Shown: piece after piece, positions 31,201 to 32,239 of the stretch
How the letters are laid out: each line of letters opens with the position of its first letter
Numbering within the stretch: the first letter of the stretch is position 1
Notes under the pieces: generated by a model
Seen by the model: the letters and a program-made list of their open reading frames with translations, nothing else
Told to the model about the DNA's origin: nothing
The model's database searches: none
NCBI RefSeq assembly: GCF_001949145.1
Contig: NW_019091381.1
Span: forward strand, 861,149 to 893,387
DNA from: Acanthaster planci
Taxonomy: Eukaryota > Echinodermata > Asteroidea > Valvatida > Acanthasteridae
Length of the DNA stretch: 32,239 nt
Direction: 5' to 3'
Translations under genes and position numbers: made by a program

Positions 31201-31748
31201 TTCAAGTAATTGAATTGATTGATAGATAATTGAATAAGGGTTCCGGCGGCCTGGAAAAGTCATGGAATTTTAAAATTATTAAAAAGTCATGGAATTTTGT
31301 AAAAATGACTAAAATCATGGAAAAGTCATGGAATTTTTCAAACACTGTGTGATTTCTATTATGAGAAATAAGTGCATAAAATTTGGGATTTTATTCGAAA
31401 CTTTAAAAGTCTGAAAAGTCTAAGAAATTGCATTATTGGGTCATGGATTTTTATAATTTGGTCATGGAATTTAATTGCCCTTTAGGTGCAGGAACCCTGT
31501 CGAATCAGCCATTTACTTGATTAACTGACTCATCAACTGATTGGCCGCTAGCAAACCGTGACATAAGTCAGCTGACTGATTTGAACCAACCAGGTAATTA
31601 GAAAATCAACTGACTACCTTGCTAACCAATTCCAACACCTATTTCTGTCTCTGTCTTGTCCATTAGCCGGAGGACGCAGGCCGGTATATTTGCCGTGTCT
31701 TCAACCGTTTTGGCAGTGATAGTTCAGCAGCGGCTCTTGAAGTTCAGC
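1122..31748 (+). CDS. HMCN1: Hemicentin-like giant extracellular matrix protein (partial, 46 exons)
   Basis: Forty-six exons splice in one frame into about 3,295 residues: the end of a VWA domain, the conserved post-VWA region, then 33 I-set Ig domains. That order is the hemicentin signature, and the post-VWA exons match vertebrate hemicentin as I recall it (for example TSSGQVF, FSRKPT and the Ig1 PGYY motif). Hemicentins are secreted matrix proteins that organise basement membranes, cell-cell attachment lines and, in nematodes, germline and hemidesmosome attachment. Splice sites are GT-AG and exon lengths keep phase: the total of 9,886 nt starts in phase 0 and ends in phase 1. Start codon, signal peptide, VWA metal site and C-terminal G2F/EGF region are outside the window. 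Dscam, titin and peroxidasin are ruled out by the VWA/hemicentin part. Vertebrate paralogue (HMCN1 or HMCN2) cannot be assigned; many invertebrates have one gene. Confidence 0.95.
1245..1980 (+). other. Intron between VWA end and post-VWA exon
   Basis: AT-rich intron running from gtatca to ...cccAG. It contains a short A-run at about 1560-1570 and a small palindrome (tacatgtacatgta) near 1926. I see no coding exon, RNA gene or transposon end in it. Confidence 0.75.
1981..2152 (+). CDS. HMCN1: Hemicentin exon: post-VWA region, part 1
   Basis: The exon begins [10 protein letters not shown] and continues with [20 protein letters not shown] and LHDPTG. The same region of vertebrate hemicentin reads VLKWVEEAVQ..., WRIPFDPSLKEVTVSLSG and IRNPLG, so the match is direct. 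This part completes the last VWA helix and starts the beta-rich domain found between VWA and Ig1 in hemicentins. It enters in phase 0 and leaves in phase 1 (ACA G|gtatgg). The conserved role is structural; no catalytic residues are expected. Confidence 0.93.
2403..2630 (+). CDS. HMCN1: Hemicentin exon: post-VWA region, part 2
   Basis: The exon encodes [20 protein letters not shown] and then [12 protein letters not shown]. The HSVR(I/V)TGLS and GFSRKPT motifs are hallmarks of the region between VWA and the Ig array in hemicentins. Acceptor ...ttttacAG follows a poly-T tract at 2343-2354, and the donor is GTA G|gtaaag. Phase is 1 at both ends, which holds for almost every later exon boundary. 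One sequon (NMT) lies near the end. Confidence 0.93.
2631..4037 (+). other. Long intron (1.4 kb) with 48-bp tandem array
   Basis: The intron starts gtaaag and ends ...ggcAG. Apart from the four-copy 48-bp repeat at 3591-3782, described separately, it looks like ordinary AT-rich intron. No exon of the protein is missing here, because the flanking exons join in phase and match hemicentin without a gap. Confidence 0.75.
3591..3782 (+). repeat. Tandem array, four copies of a 48-bp unit with B-box-like core
   Basis: Four head-to-tail units occupy 3591-3638, 3639-3686, 3687-3734 and 3735-3782, followed by an 8-bp partial copy. They differ at only two positions (an early T/C in copy 1 and AGCCGG for AGCTGG in copy 4). 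Because 48 is a multiple of 3, both strands stay open and give spurious 16-residue repeats. Each unit contains TGTTCAAATCC, one mismatch from the tRNA B box, and a TGCACT stretch like the tRNA-derived element at 27886-27941. The array may have expanded from half of a tRNA-derived SINE. Confidence 0.9.
4038..4295 (+). CDS. HMCN1: Hemicentin exon: post-VWA region, part 3
   Basis: The exon encodes 85 full codons, including [11 protein letters not shown] and [20 protein letters not shown]. Vertebrate hemicentin has the comparable LKVTGYDKDDYLFQR segment just before Ig1. This closes the beta-rich domain between VWA and the Ig array. Acceptor is ttggcAG, donor is CCA G|gtcagt, and phase is 1 at both ends. 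No sequon is present. Confidence 0.93.
4296..5558 (+). other. Long intron (1.26 kb) with a small inverted-repeat element
   Basis: This intron separates the post-VWA domain from Ig1. It holds the 249-bp element at 4619-4867 and a T/G-rich stretch at about 5367-5430. No additional exon is seen and none is needed to join the flanking exons. Confidence 0.7.
4619..4867. mobile_element. Short non-autonomous element with perfect 13-bp terminal inverted repeats
   Basis: ATAGACCTTTTTC at 4619-4631 is the exact reverse complement of GAAAAAGGTCTAT at 4855-4867. The 249-bp interval is the size of a MITE. I see no clear target-site duplication, and no transposase is coded inside; the 62-codon minus-strand frame has no recognised domain. 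The superfamily is not assigned. Confidence 0.65.
5559..5985 (+). CDS. HMCN1: Hemicentin Ig domain 1 (exons 5559-5703 and 5864-5985)
   Basis: This first Ig domain is split by a phase-2 intron at 5704-5863, 14 residues after the core Trp. Core residues are VITC, LHWTRD and GFYGCNATN. The PGYY motif before the first Cys and the SLIPFTL segment match vertebrate hemicentin Ig1 (PGYY, SLLPFTL), which anchors domain numbering. One sequon (NAT) overlaps the F strand. Outer boundaries are phase 1. Confidence 0.92.
5986..7203 (+). other. Long intron (1.2 kb), low-complexity tracts
   Basis: The intron contains an AT microsatellite (6541-6553 with imperfect AT-rich extension to about 6590), long C runs (6370-6376, 6725-6731, 6842-6851) and two similar direct segments (AGTGCCCCCC followed by TTGACT, near 6365-6390 and 6723-6748). 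I found no exon or RNA gene. Confidence 0.7.
7204..7482 (+). CDS. HMCN1: Hemicentin Ig domain 2
   Basis: Single-exon I-set domain, about 93 residues. Core residues are VLSCHV, NMTWDR and GRYRCIAAN. The unusual B-C segment SAVEYNMTW lacks the usual G-x-P-x-P turn and closely resembles vertebrate Ig2 (SAVDYNLTW), so the two are positional equivalents. Three sequons (NVT, NMT, NGS) are present. Acceptor is cttgcAG, donor is CAA G|gtgtgc. Confidence 0.93.
7483..8220 (+). other. Intron between Ig2 and Ig3, mostly a transposon copy
   Basis: Most of this 738-bp intron is the TTAA-flanked element at 7607-8125. The 3' end has an imperfect TTTTGATTCTGA-type T/G/A repeat (8176-8218) that also serves as the acceptor tract. 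Confidence 0.75.
7607..8125. mobile_element. piggyBac-like non-autonomous element flanked by TTAA
   Basis: TTAA occurs at 7603-7606 and again at 8126-8129. Just inside are CCACTTGCTGCCAGGG (7607-7622) and, as reverse complement, CCACTTGCTGCAGGG (8111-8125), which differ by one base of length. A TTAA duplication and CC(N)3TTGCTGCC-type ends are typical of the piggyBac superfamily. The 519-bp body has no transposase. A second copy starts at 32019 and shares, among other blocks, TGTAACAAAAGACCGTACT and GGACAAAAG(T/C)(G/A)CTCC. Confidence 0.75.
8221..8490 (+). CDS. HMCN1: Hemicentin Ig domain 3
   Basis: Single-exon I-set domain of about 90 residues. Core residues are [15 protein letters not shown] and GHYTCIASN. 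The G strand ends VLYTG, comparable to the LRY ending of vertebrate Ig3. Three sequons (NLT, NFS, NAS) make this one of the more heavily glycosylated domains. Acceptor is attcAG at 8219-8220, donor is ACT G|gtaaat. Confidence 0.93.
8799..9071 (+). CDS. HMCN1: Hemicentin Ig domain 4
   Basis: Single-exon I-set domain. Core residues are [15 protein letters not shown] and GVYTCVATN. It ends TLDVGG, like vertebrate Ig4 (TLDVG). An F-G turn sequon (AGNDT) is present, the first of the series discussed in the findings, plus NGT before the E strand. Confidence 0.93.
9419..10120 (+). CDS. HMCN1: Hemicentin Ig domain 5 (exons 9419-9601 and 10025-10120)
   Basis: Two-exon domain with a phase-1 intron (9602-10024) after NLVIRG, at the end of the E strand. 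Core residues are [16 protein letters not shown] and GTYVCEAIN. The double-arginine WRRVGGVPI corresponds to WRRLDNMPI in vertebrate Ig5, and the INEHG F-G turn also departs from the usual N-x-AG. One sequon (NVT). Confidence 0.92.
10712..10981 (+). CDS. HMCN1: Hemicentin Ig domain 6
   Basis: Single-exon domain. Core residues are [20 protein letters not shown] and GMYRCVASN. The extra residue in the B-C loop (CTPILGNP) parallels CTLLAGNP of vertebrate Ig6, supporting colinearity through this point. The F-G turn carries the sequon AGNDT. Donor is CAA G|gtaaga. Confidence 0.93.
11180..11452 (+). CDS. HMCN1: Hemicentin Ig domain 7
   Basis: Single-exon I-set domain. Core residues are [15 protein letters not shown] and GTYTCMVSN. 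It starts VPPTINS, giving one sequon (NST) in the inter-domain linker. The intron before it is only 198 bp and the one after it 161 bp. Donor is CTT T|gtaagt. Confidence 0.93.
11614..11892 (+). CDS. HMCN1: Hemicentin Ig domain 8
   Basis: Single-exon domain of about 93 residues. Core residues are [15 protein letters not shown] and GQYVCVASN. The acceptor atttaAG has a weak pyrimidine tract close to the AG. Sequons are NVT near the A' strand and AGNST in the F-G turn. Confidence 0.93.
12205..12944 (+). CDS. HMCN1: Hemicentin Ig domain 9 (exons 12205-12380 and 12848-12944)
   Basis: Two-exon domain with a phase-0 intron (12381-12847) inside the E strand after SGSLR, 22 residues after the core Trp. 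Core residues are [15 protein letters not shown] and GTYMCVASN. The acceptor for the second exon is attctAG. No N-glycosylation sequon was found. If the intron were retained the frame would run about 160 nt before a stop. Confidence 0.92.
13202..13486 (+). CDS. HMCN1: Hemicentin Ig domain 10
   Basis: Single-exon domain, slightly long (285 bp). Core residues are [15 protein letters not shown] and GTYECLVTN. The extra residues lie in the C'-E region ([16 protein letters not shown]). Sequons NVT and NQT lie before the first Cys. The first codon is split A|CA, so the linker starts with Thr rather than the common Val. Confidence 0.93.
14043..14318 (+). CDS. HMCN1: Hemicentin Ig domain 11
   Basis: Single-exon domain. 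Core residues are [19 protein letters not shown] and GTYTCIASN. The B-C turn lacks the usual Gly (ISYPPP instead of x-G-x-P-x-P), a variant shared with Ig14 and Ig21. No sequon. Donor is ATC T|gtaagt. Confidence 0.93.
14319..15766 (+). other. Long intron (1.45 kb) with transposon-like sequence
   Basis: From about 14480 the composition changes: G-rich and CpG-containing patches, a degraded zinc-finger-like frame (15027-15389), and a GC-rich hairpin (CCGGGG at 15560-15565 with CCCCGG at 15578-15583). I could not define the ends of an insertion. The minus-strand frame at 15430-15648 is open but not recognised. Confidence 0.55.
15027..15389 (+). pseudogene. Degraded zinc-finger-like (BED-like) ORF, probably transposon-derived
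   Basis: Starting at ATG 15027 the frame reads [10 protein letters not shown], meets a TGA at codon 11, then stays open to the TAA at 15387-15389 (121 codons in all). Past the stop it contains KWNWSWC, then [14 protein letters not shown], then [10 protein letters not shown]. The C-x2-CxC followed by a His cluster about 20 residues later resembles the N-terminal zinc-binding module of hAT-type transposon proteins, which often reads C-x2-C...H-x4-H. This is a resemblance only. It lies inside an intron of the hemicentin gene and is probably a dead insertion. Confidence 0.4.
15767..16042 (+). CDS. HMCN1: Hemicentin Ig domain 12
   Basis: Single-exon domain. Core residues are [15 protein letters not shown] and GEYECYAFN. 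It has the IPTP B-C turn and VAGSLRI E strand of the second type of module in the possible triplet. No sequon. Acceptor is cacAG, donor is AGA G|gtatga. Confidence 0.93.
16462..16728 (+). CDS. HMCN1: Hemicentin Ig domain 13
   Basis: Single-exon domain, the shortest of the single-exon ones (267 bp). Core residues are [15 protein letters not shown] and [11 protein letters not shown]. The usual D-x-G-x-Y-x-C is changed to D-x-A-N-F-T-C, and the sequon NFT sits directly beside the F-strand Cys. Donor is TAT G|gtgaga. Confidence 0.93.
17016..17288 (+). CDS. HMCN1: Hemicentin Ig domain 14
   Basis: Single-exon domain. Core residues are [19 protein letters not shown] and GVFECVATN. The B-C turn again lacks Gly (DSYPPP), as in Ig11 and Ig21. 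The F-G turn holds the sequon AGNIT. Donor is ATG G|gtaagt. Confidence 0.93.
17555..17827 (+). CDS. HMCN1: Hemicentin Ig domain 15
   Basis: Single-exon domain. Core residues are [15 protein letters not shown] and GTYLCLVQN. The turn is IPAP and the E strand SGSLAI, as in Ig9 and Ig19. One sequon (NVT) sits between E and F strands. Donor is CAG G|gtgagt, a strong match to consensus. Confidence 0.93.
18092..18367 (+). CDS. HMCN1: Hemicentin Ig domain 16
   Basis: Single-exon domain. Core residues are [15 protein letters not shown] and GMYECWAMS. The A strand is unusually charged (DRVERLERR). Sequons are NGT before the E strand and SGNAT in the F-G turn. The donor base is A, so the codon joined to Ig17 reads ATG (Met). 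Confidence 0.93.
18716..19418 (+). CDS. HMCN1: Hemicentin Ig domain 17 with RGD (exons 18716-18888 and 19295-19418)
   Basis: Two-exon domain with a phase-0 intron (18889-19294) after GDQGIQ, 16 residues after the core Trp. Core residues are [17 protein letters not shown] and GMYQCVATN. The B-C loop is longer than in its neighbours and carries a sequon (NVT). The C'-E loop contains Arg-Gly-Asp (18868-18876), the classic integrin-binding tripeptide, in a normally exposed position. At 297 bp this is the second-longest Ig unit in the array, after Ig26. Confidence 0.92.
19677..19952 (+). CDS. HMCN1: Hemicentin Ig domain 18
   Basis: Single-exon domain. Core residues are [15 protein letters not shown] and GRYMCVAKS. 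The C strand reads WRFED in place of W-x-K-(D/N)-G. The F-G turn carries AGNAT. Acceptor is tctgacAG, donor is ATG G|gtaaga. Confidence 0.93.
20357..20632 (+). CDS. HMCN1: Hemicentin Ig domain 19
   Basis: Single-exon domain. Core residues are [15 protein letters not shown] and GLYRCIARN. The C'-E loop is very acidic ([10 protein letters not shown]), a candidate calcium-interacting surface though not a recognised calcium motif. The TGSLRL E strand and NDAG turn resemble Ig15. No sequon. Confidence 0.93.
20866..21141 (+). CDS. HMCN1: Hemicentin Ig domain 20
   Basis: Single-exon domain. Core residues are [15 protein letters not shown] and GRYTCVGEN. It is basic in the C-C' region ([16 protein letters not shown]), in contrast to the acidic Ig19 just before it. 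One sequon (NDT) lies before the first Cys. Donor is CCC A|gtaagt. Confidence 0.93.
21373..21651 (+). CDS. HMCN1: Hemicentin Ig domain 21
   Basis: Single-exon domain. Core residues are [21 protein letters not shown] and GEYSCLAFN. The B-C turn lacks Gly, as in Ig11 and Ig14, and an acidic loop TDDDDG follows C'. The F-G turn carries AGNAT, the one odd-numbered domain in the sequon series. Donor gtaggc is weaker than most. Confidence 0.93.
21970..22245 (+). CDS. HMCN1: Hemicentin Ig domain 22
   Basis: Single-exon domain. Core residues are [20 protein letters not shown] and GIYKCYARN. The F-G turn carries AGNVS. The linker is TRPRV, with Arg rather than the common second Pro. Donor is CAT G|gtgagt. 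Confidence 0.93.
22403..22678 (+). CDS. HMCN1: Hemicentin Ig domain 23
   Basis: Single-exon domain after a short 157-bp intron. Core residues are [15 protein letters not shown] and GLYACLANS. One sequon (NST) follows the E strand. The F-G turn IAGFQM has no sequon. Donor is CAA G|gtcaga. Confidence 0.93.
23092..23361 (+). CDS. HMCN1: Hemicentin Ig domain 24
   Basis: Single-exon domain. Core residues are [15 protein letters not shown] and GRYECIAVN. Sequons are NGT before the E strand and VGNFS in the F-G turn. The acceptor ctacAG lies in a weak pyrimidine context, but phase and homology leave no alternative. Confidence 0.92.
23833..24117 (+). CDS. HMCN1: Hemicentin Ig domain 25
   Basis: Single-exon domain (285 bp). 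Core residues are [20 protein letters not shown] and GTYECRATN. The B-C turn lacks Gly and is PPA rather than P-x-P. One sequon (NAS) lies in the linker. Donor is CAA G|gtatgt. Confidence 0.93.
24470..24769 (+). CDS. HMCN1: Hemicentin Ig domain 26
   Basis: Single-exon domain, the longest Ig unit in the window (300 bp). The extra length is a Gly/Pro-rich linker before strand A ([11 protein letters not shown]), which could act as a hinge in the rod. Core residues are [15 protein letters not shown] and GLFTCLATS. The F-G turn carries IGNAT. Confidence 0.93.
25150..25685 (+). CDS. HMCN1: Hemicentin Ig domain 27 (exons 25150-25288 and 25546-25685)
   Basis: Two-exon domain with a phase-2 intron (25289-25545) after RPLH, 9 residues past the core Trp. 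Core residues are [15 protein letters not shown] and GRYHCVATN. The B-C turn is AIPVA rather than GxPxP. One sequon (NIT). The following intron, 25686-25795, is only 110 bp, the shortest seen. Confidence 0.92.
25796..26221 (+). CDS. HMCN1: Hemicentin Ig domain 28 (exons 25796-25943 and 26097-26221)
   Basis: Two-exon domain with a phase-2 intron (25944-26096) 13 residues after the core Trp, the same phase and general place as in Ig27 and Ig1. Core residues are [15 protein letters not shown] and GFYECFVSN. Sequons are NST and AGNFT in the F-G turn. Donor gtgcga is non-consensus after position 3. Confidence 0.92.
26525..26794 (+). CDS. HMCN1: Hemicentin Ig domain 29
   Basis: Single-exon domain. 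Core residues are [15 protein letters not shown] and GRYICIARS. The F-G turn is SKAGSS, and no sequon is present. Acceptor is gttcAG, donor is CAA G|gtatgg. Confidence 0.93.
26983..27258 (+). CDS. HMCN1: Hemicentin Ig domain 30
   Basis: Single-exon domain. Core residues are [15 protein letters not shown] and GLYVCFADN. The C strand WIHNS departs from W-x-K-x-G, and the domain is rich in His in the C'-E loop. No sequon. The acceptor catgtAG has few pyrimidines immediately before it, but a T-run lies further upstream (26945-26959). Confidence 0.92.
27573..27824. repeat. Long inverted repeat (83-bp arms, 86-bp loop)
   Basis: The left arm, 27573-27655, pairs with the right arm, 27742-27824. By eye 80 of 83 positions match as reverse complements, with mismatches near the outer end, in an A-run and in the inner ATATAT/ACATAT part. 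Transcribed as part of the pre-mRNA it would form a very stable stem. No transposase is coded. Confidence 0.88.
27879..27967 (+). mobile_element. tRNA-derived SINE head with A box, B box and T-run
   Basis: TGGTCGAGTGG (27886-27896) fits the Pol III A box and GGTTCAAGTCC (27931-27941) fits the B box exactly. The T arm is a perfect 5-bp stem (GTGGG/CCCAC around TTCAAGT) and the anticodon stem can form TCTGC/GCGGG, but its loop has 8 bases and the acceptor stem does not pair. A T6 run at 27962-27967 could end Pol III transcription. The broken acceptor argues for a SINE, not a working tRNA. It is on the same strand as the hemicentin gene. Confidence 0.7.
28112..28619 (+). CDS. HMCN1: Hemicentin Ig domain 31 (exons 28112-28302 and 28538-28619)
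   Basis: Two-exon domain with a phase-0 intron (28303-28537) exactly 27 residues after the core Trp. Core residues are [15 protein letters not shown] and GQYVCTAIN. The second exon is 82 bp, the same length and alignment position as in Ig33. No sequon. The acceptor ctttttAG-type tract precedes ESDSG. Confidence 0.92.
28620..30082 (+). other. Longest intron (1.46 kb), mostly a DNA-transposon relic
   Basis: The stretch 28660 to about 29945 looks inserted, as described in its own entry. It includes a strongly C-rich, G-poor patch at 29140-29260. Flanking sequence is ordinary intron. The 124-codon minus-strand frame at 28948-29322 has no recognised domain. Confidence 0.65.
28660..29945. mobile_element. 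pogo/Tigger-like DNA transposon relic, non-autonomous
   Basis: The left end follows TA and reads CAGTCCACTCTCGGTAATAC, then GAGCTCGGGTAAGACGAGC. The right end, read in reverse complement from 29945, begins TTCGACTTTCATTAATACGA, and TA follows at about 29944-29945. The TIRs match imperfectly. A motif TTTCGC(T/G)TAAGACAAG appears inside both ends (28776-28791 and 29868-29883). CAGT ends, TA flanks and the TCGGTAATACGAG/TAAGACGA wording resemble pogo/Tigger ends. The 1.3-kb body has no transposase. The right boundary is uncertain by several bases. Confidence 0.5.
30083..30533 (+). CDS. HMCN1: Hemicentin Ig domain 32 (exons 30083-30214 and 30402-30533)
   Basis: Two-exon domain made of two equal 132-bp exons, split in phase 1 at 9 residues after the core Trp (intron 30215-30401). 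Core residues are [15 protein letters not shown] and GTYKCSAEN. It is the shortest Ig unit in the window (264 bp), with a reduced C'-E region. One sequon (NGT) lies in the C-C' turn; the F-G turn has GN but no Thr or Ser after it. Confidence 0.9.
30864..31748 (+). CDS. HMCN1: Hemicentin Ig domain 33 (exons 30864-31051 and 31667-31748)
   Basis: This is the last domain in the window. A phase-0 intron (31052-31666) falls exactly 27 residues after the core Trp, as in Ig31, and the second exon is again 82 bp. Core residues are [15 protein letters not shown] and GRYICRVFN. One sequon (NGS). Donor of the first exon is gttagt, a weaker form. The final donor is CAG C|gtaagt in phase 1, so the gene continues beyond the window. 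Confidence 0.92.
31237..31498. mobile_element. Small element with AGGGTTCC inverted ends and TCATGGAATTTT repeats
   Basis: AGGGTTCC at 31237-31244 is matched in reverse complement by GGAACCCT at 31491-31498. Between them the phrase GTCATGGA(A)TTTT recurs about five times, partly as AAAAGTCATGGAATTTT. Short AGGGTTCC-type ends occur in hAT-like MITEs. No clean 8-bp target duplication is visible, so the class is tentative. Confidence 0.5.
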
Positions 31749-32239
31749 GTAAGTTAAATTTCAATGAATTCTCTGCAGAGTAATTCCAAAAGCAAAAATT
31801 GTAGCCGAATAAAAATCTGCTTAAACATGCATGATGTGTAGTTGCCTTACAAAATCTGCACTGTCACAATTTATGGAGTCAAATTTCAGTGATTTGAAGC
31901 AATTTTTAAGAAGTGGACAGCTTTGATTGTATTCTCATTTGGCATAAGTATAAACAACATGGACTCTGTATTAATAACACACTTTTGTACTTTTCTTTTG
32001 TAAATTTTGCCTTGTTAACCACTACCAGCCGGGGACTCCGAAATTGGACAAAGGAAACAGGGCCCTGTAACAAAAGACCGTACTCCGAACAAAAGACCAG
32101 GCTGCTGGGCATTACCGGCATTTTGCAATCTCAAAAGTGGTGATAATCCAGCGTTATTTAGAAACCGTATACCAGGGTTTGGGGTATTTAGAGCAAGCGG
32201 ATTACCACCGGGGACAAAAGCACTCCGCCACCGCAGCAA
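31749..32239 (+). other. Intron after Ig33, running off the window
   Basis: The intron starts gtaagt and does not end within the window. From 32019 on it is a second copy of the TTAA-flanked element. No exon is present. Confidence 0.75.
32019..32239. mobile_element. Second copy of the piggyBac-like element (cut by window end)
   Basis: TTAA at 32015-32018 precedes CCACTACCAGCCGGGGAC, similar to the left end of the copy at 7607. Further on, TGTAACAAAAGACCGTACT is identical in both, and GAACAAAAGACC, GCTGCTGGG and GGACAAAAGCACTCC follow in the same order with small gaps. The far end lies outside the window. Confidence 0.7.

Noticed and set aside
5559-31748. Titin, Dscam or peroxidasin identity
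   Set aside because: None has VWA plus the hemicentin-specific region directly before the Ig array, and no fibronectin type III or peroxidase sequence is present.

Overview
The window is animal genomic DNA. One large, intron-rich gene runs left to right across almost all of it, and both ends of the gene lie outside. All introns I could place have GT-AG boundaries. Forty-six exons (first base 1122, last base 31748) join in one open frame of 9,886 nt, about 3,295 residues. The product is a hemicentin (HMCN1/HMCN2 in vertebrates, him-4 in nematodes), a giant extracellular matrix protein of basement membranes and tissue linkages. Short introns (mostly 150-600 bp), AT-rich non-coding sequence, many small transposon relics and close one-to-one agreement of the first domains with vertebrate hemicentin suggest a marine invertebrate, perhaps a non-vertebrate deuterostome. 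The species cannot be fixed from the sequence.

Layout: 1-1121 is intron or upstream sequence with no exon I can support. 1122-1244 is the end of the von Willebrand factor A (VWA) domain. 1981-4295 holds three exons of the conserved region between the VWA domain and the first Ig domain. From 5559 to 31748 there are 33 consecutive I-set immunoglobulin domains, all with the Cys-Trp-Cys core. Twenty-four are each encoded by one exon and nine by two exons. Every domain boundary is a phase-1 intron, so each Ig unit is a symmetric cassette. The start codon, signal peptide, VWA metal site, any remaining Ig domains and the C-terminal part typical of hemicentins (thrombospondin repeats, nidogen-like G2F domain, EGF repeats) would lie outside.

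Introns carry most of the non-gene features: a four-copy 48-bp tandem repeat with a tRNA B-box-like core (3591-3782), a 249-bp element with perfect 13-bp inverted ends (4619-4867), two copies of a TTAA-flanked piggyBac-like element (7607-8125 and 32019 to the end), a degraded zinc-finger-like ORF (15027-15389), a composite of an 83-bp-arm foldback and a tRNA-derived SINE flanked by a 13-bp duplication (27564-28003), a pogo/Tigger-like relic (about 28660-29945), and a repeat-rich element with short GGGTTCC inverted ends (31237-31498).

The most interesting protein-level signals are a glycosylation sequon in the F-G turn that falls almost only on even-numbered Ig domains, an RGD tripeptide in Ig17, a possible three-domain higher-order repeat in the middle of the array, and identical internal intron placement in Ig31 and Ig33. 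I found no wholly new biological system; this is a well-preserved hemicentin locus with several features worth testing.
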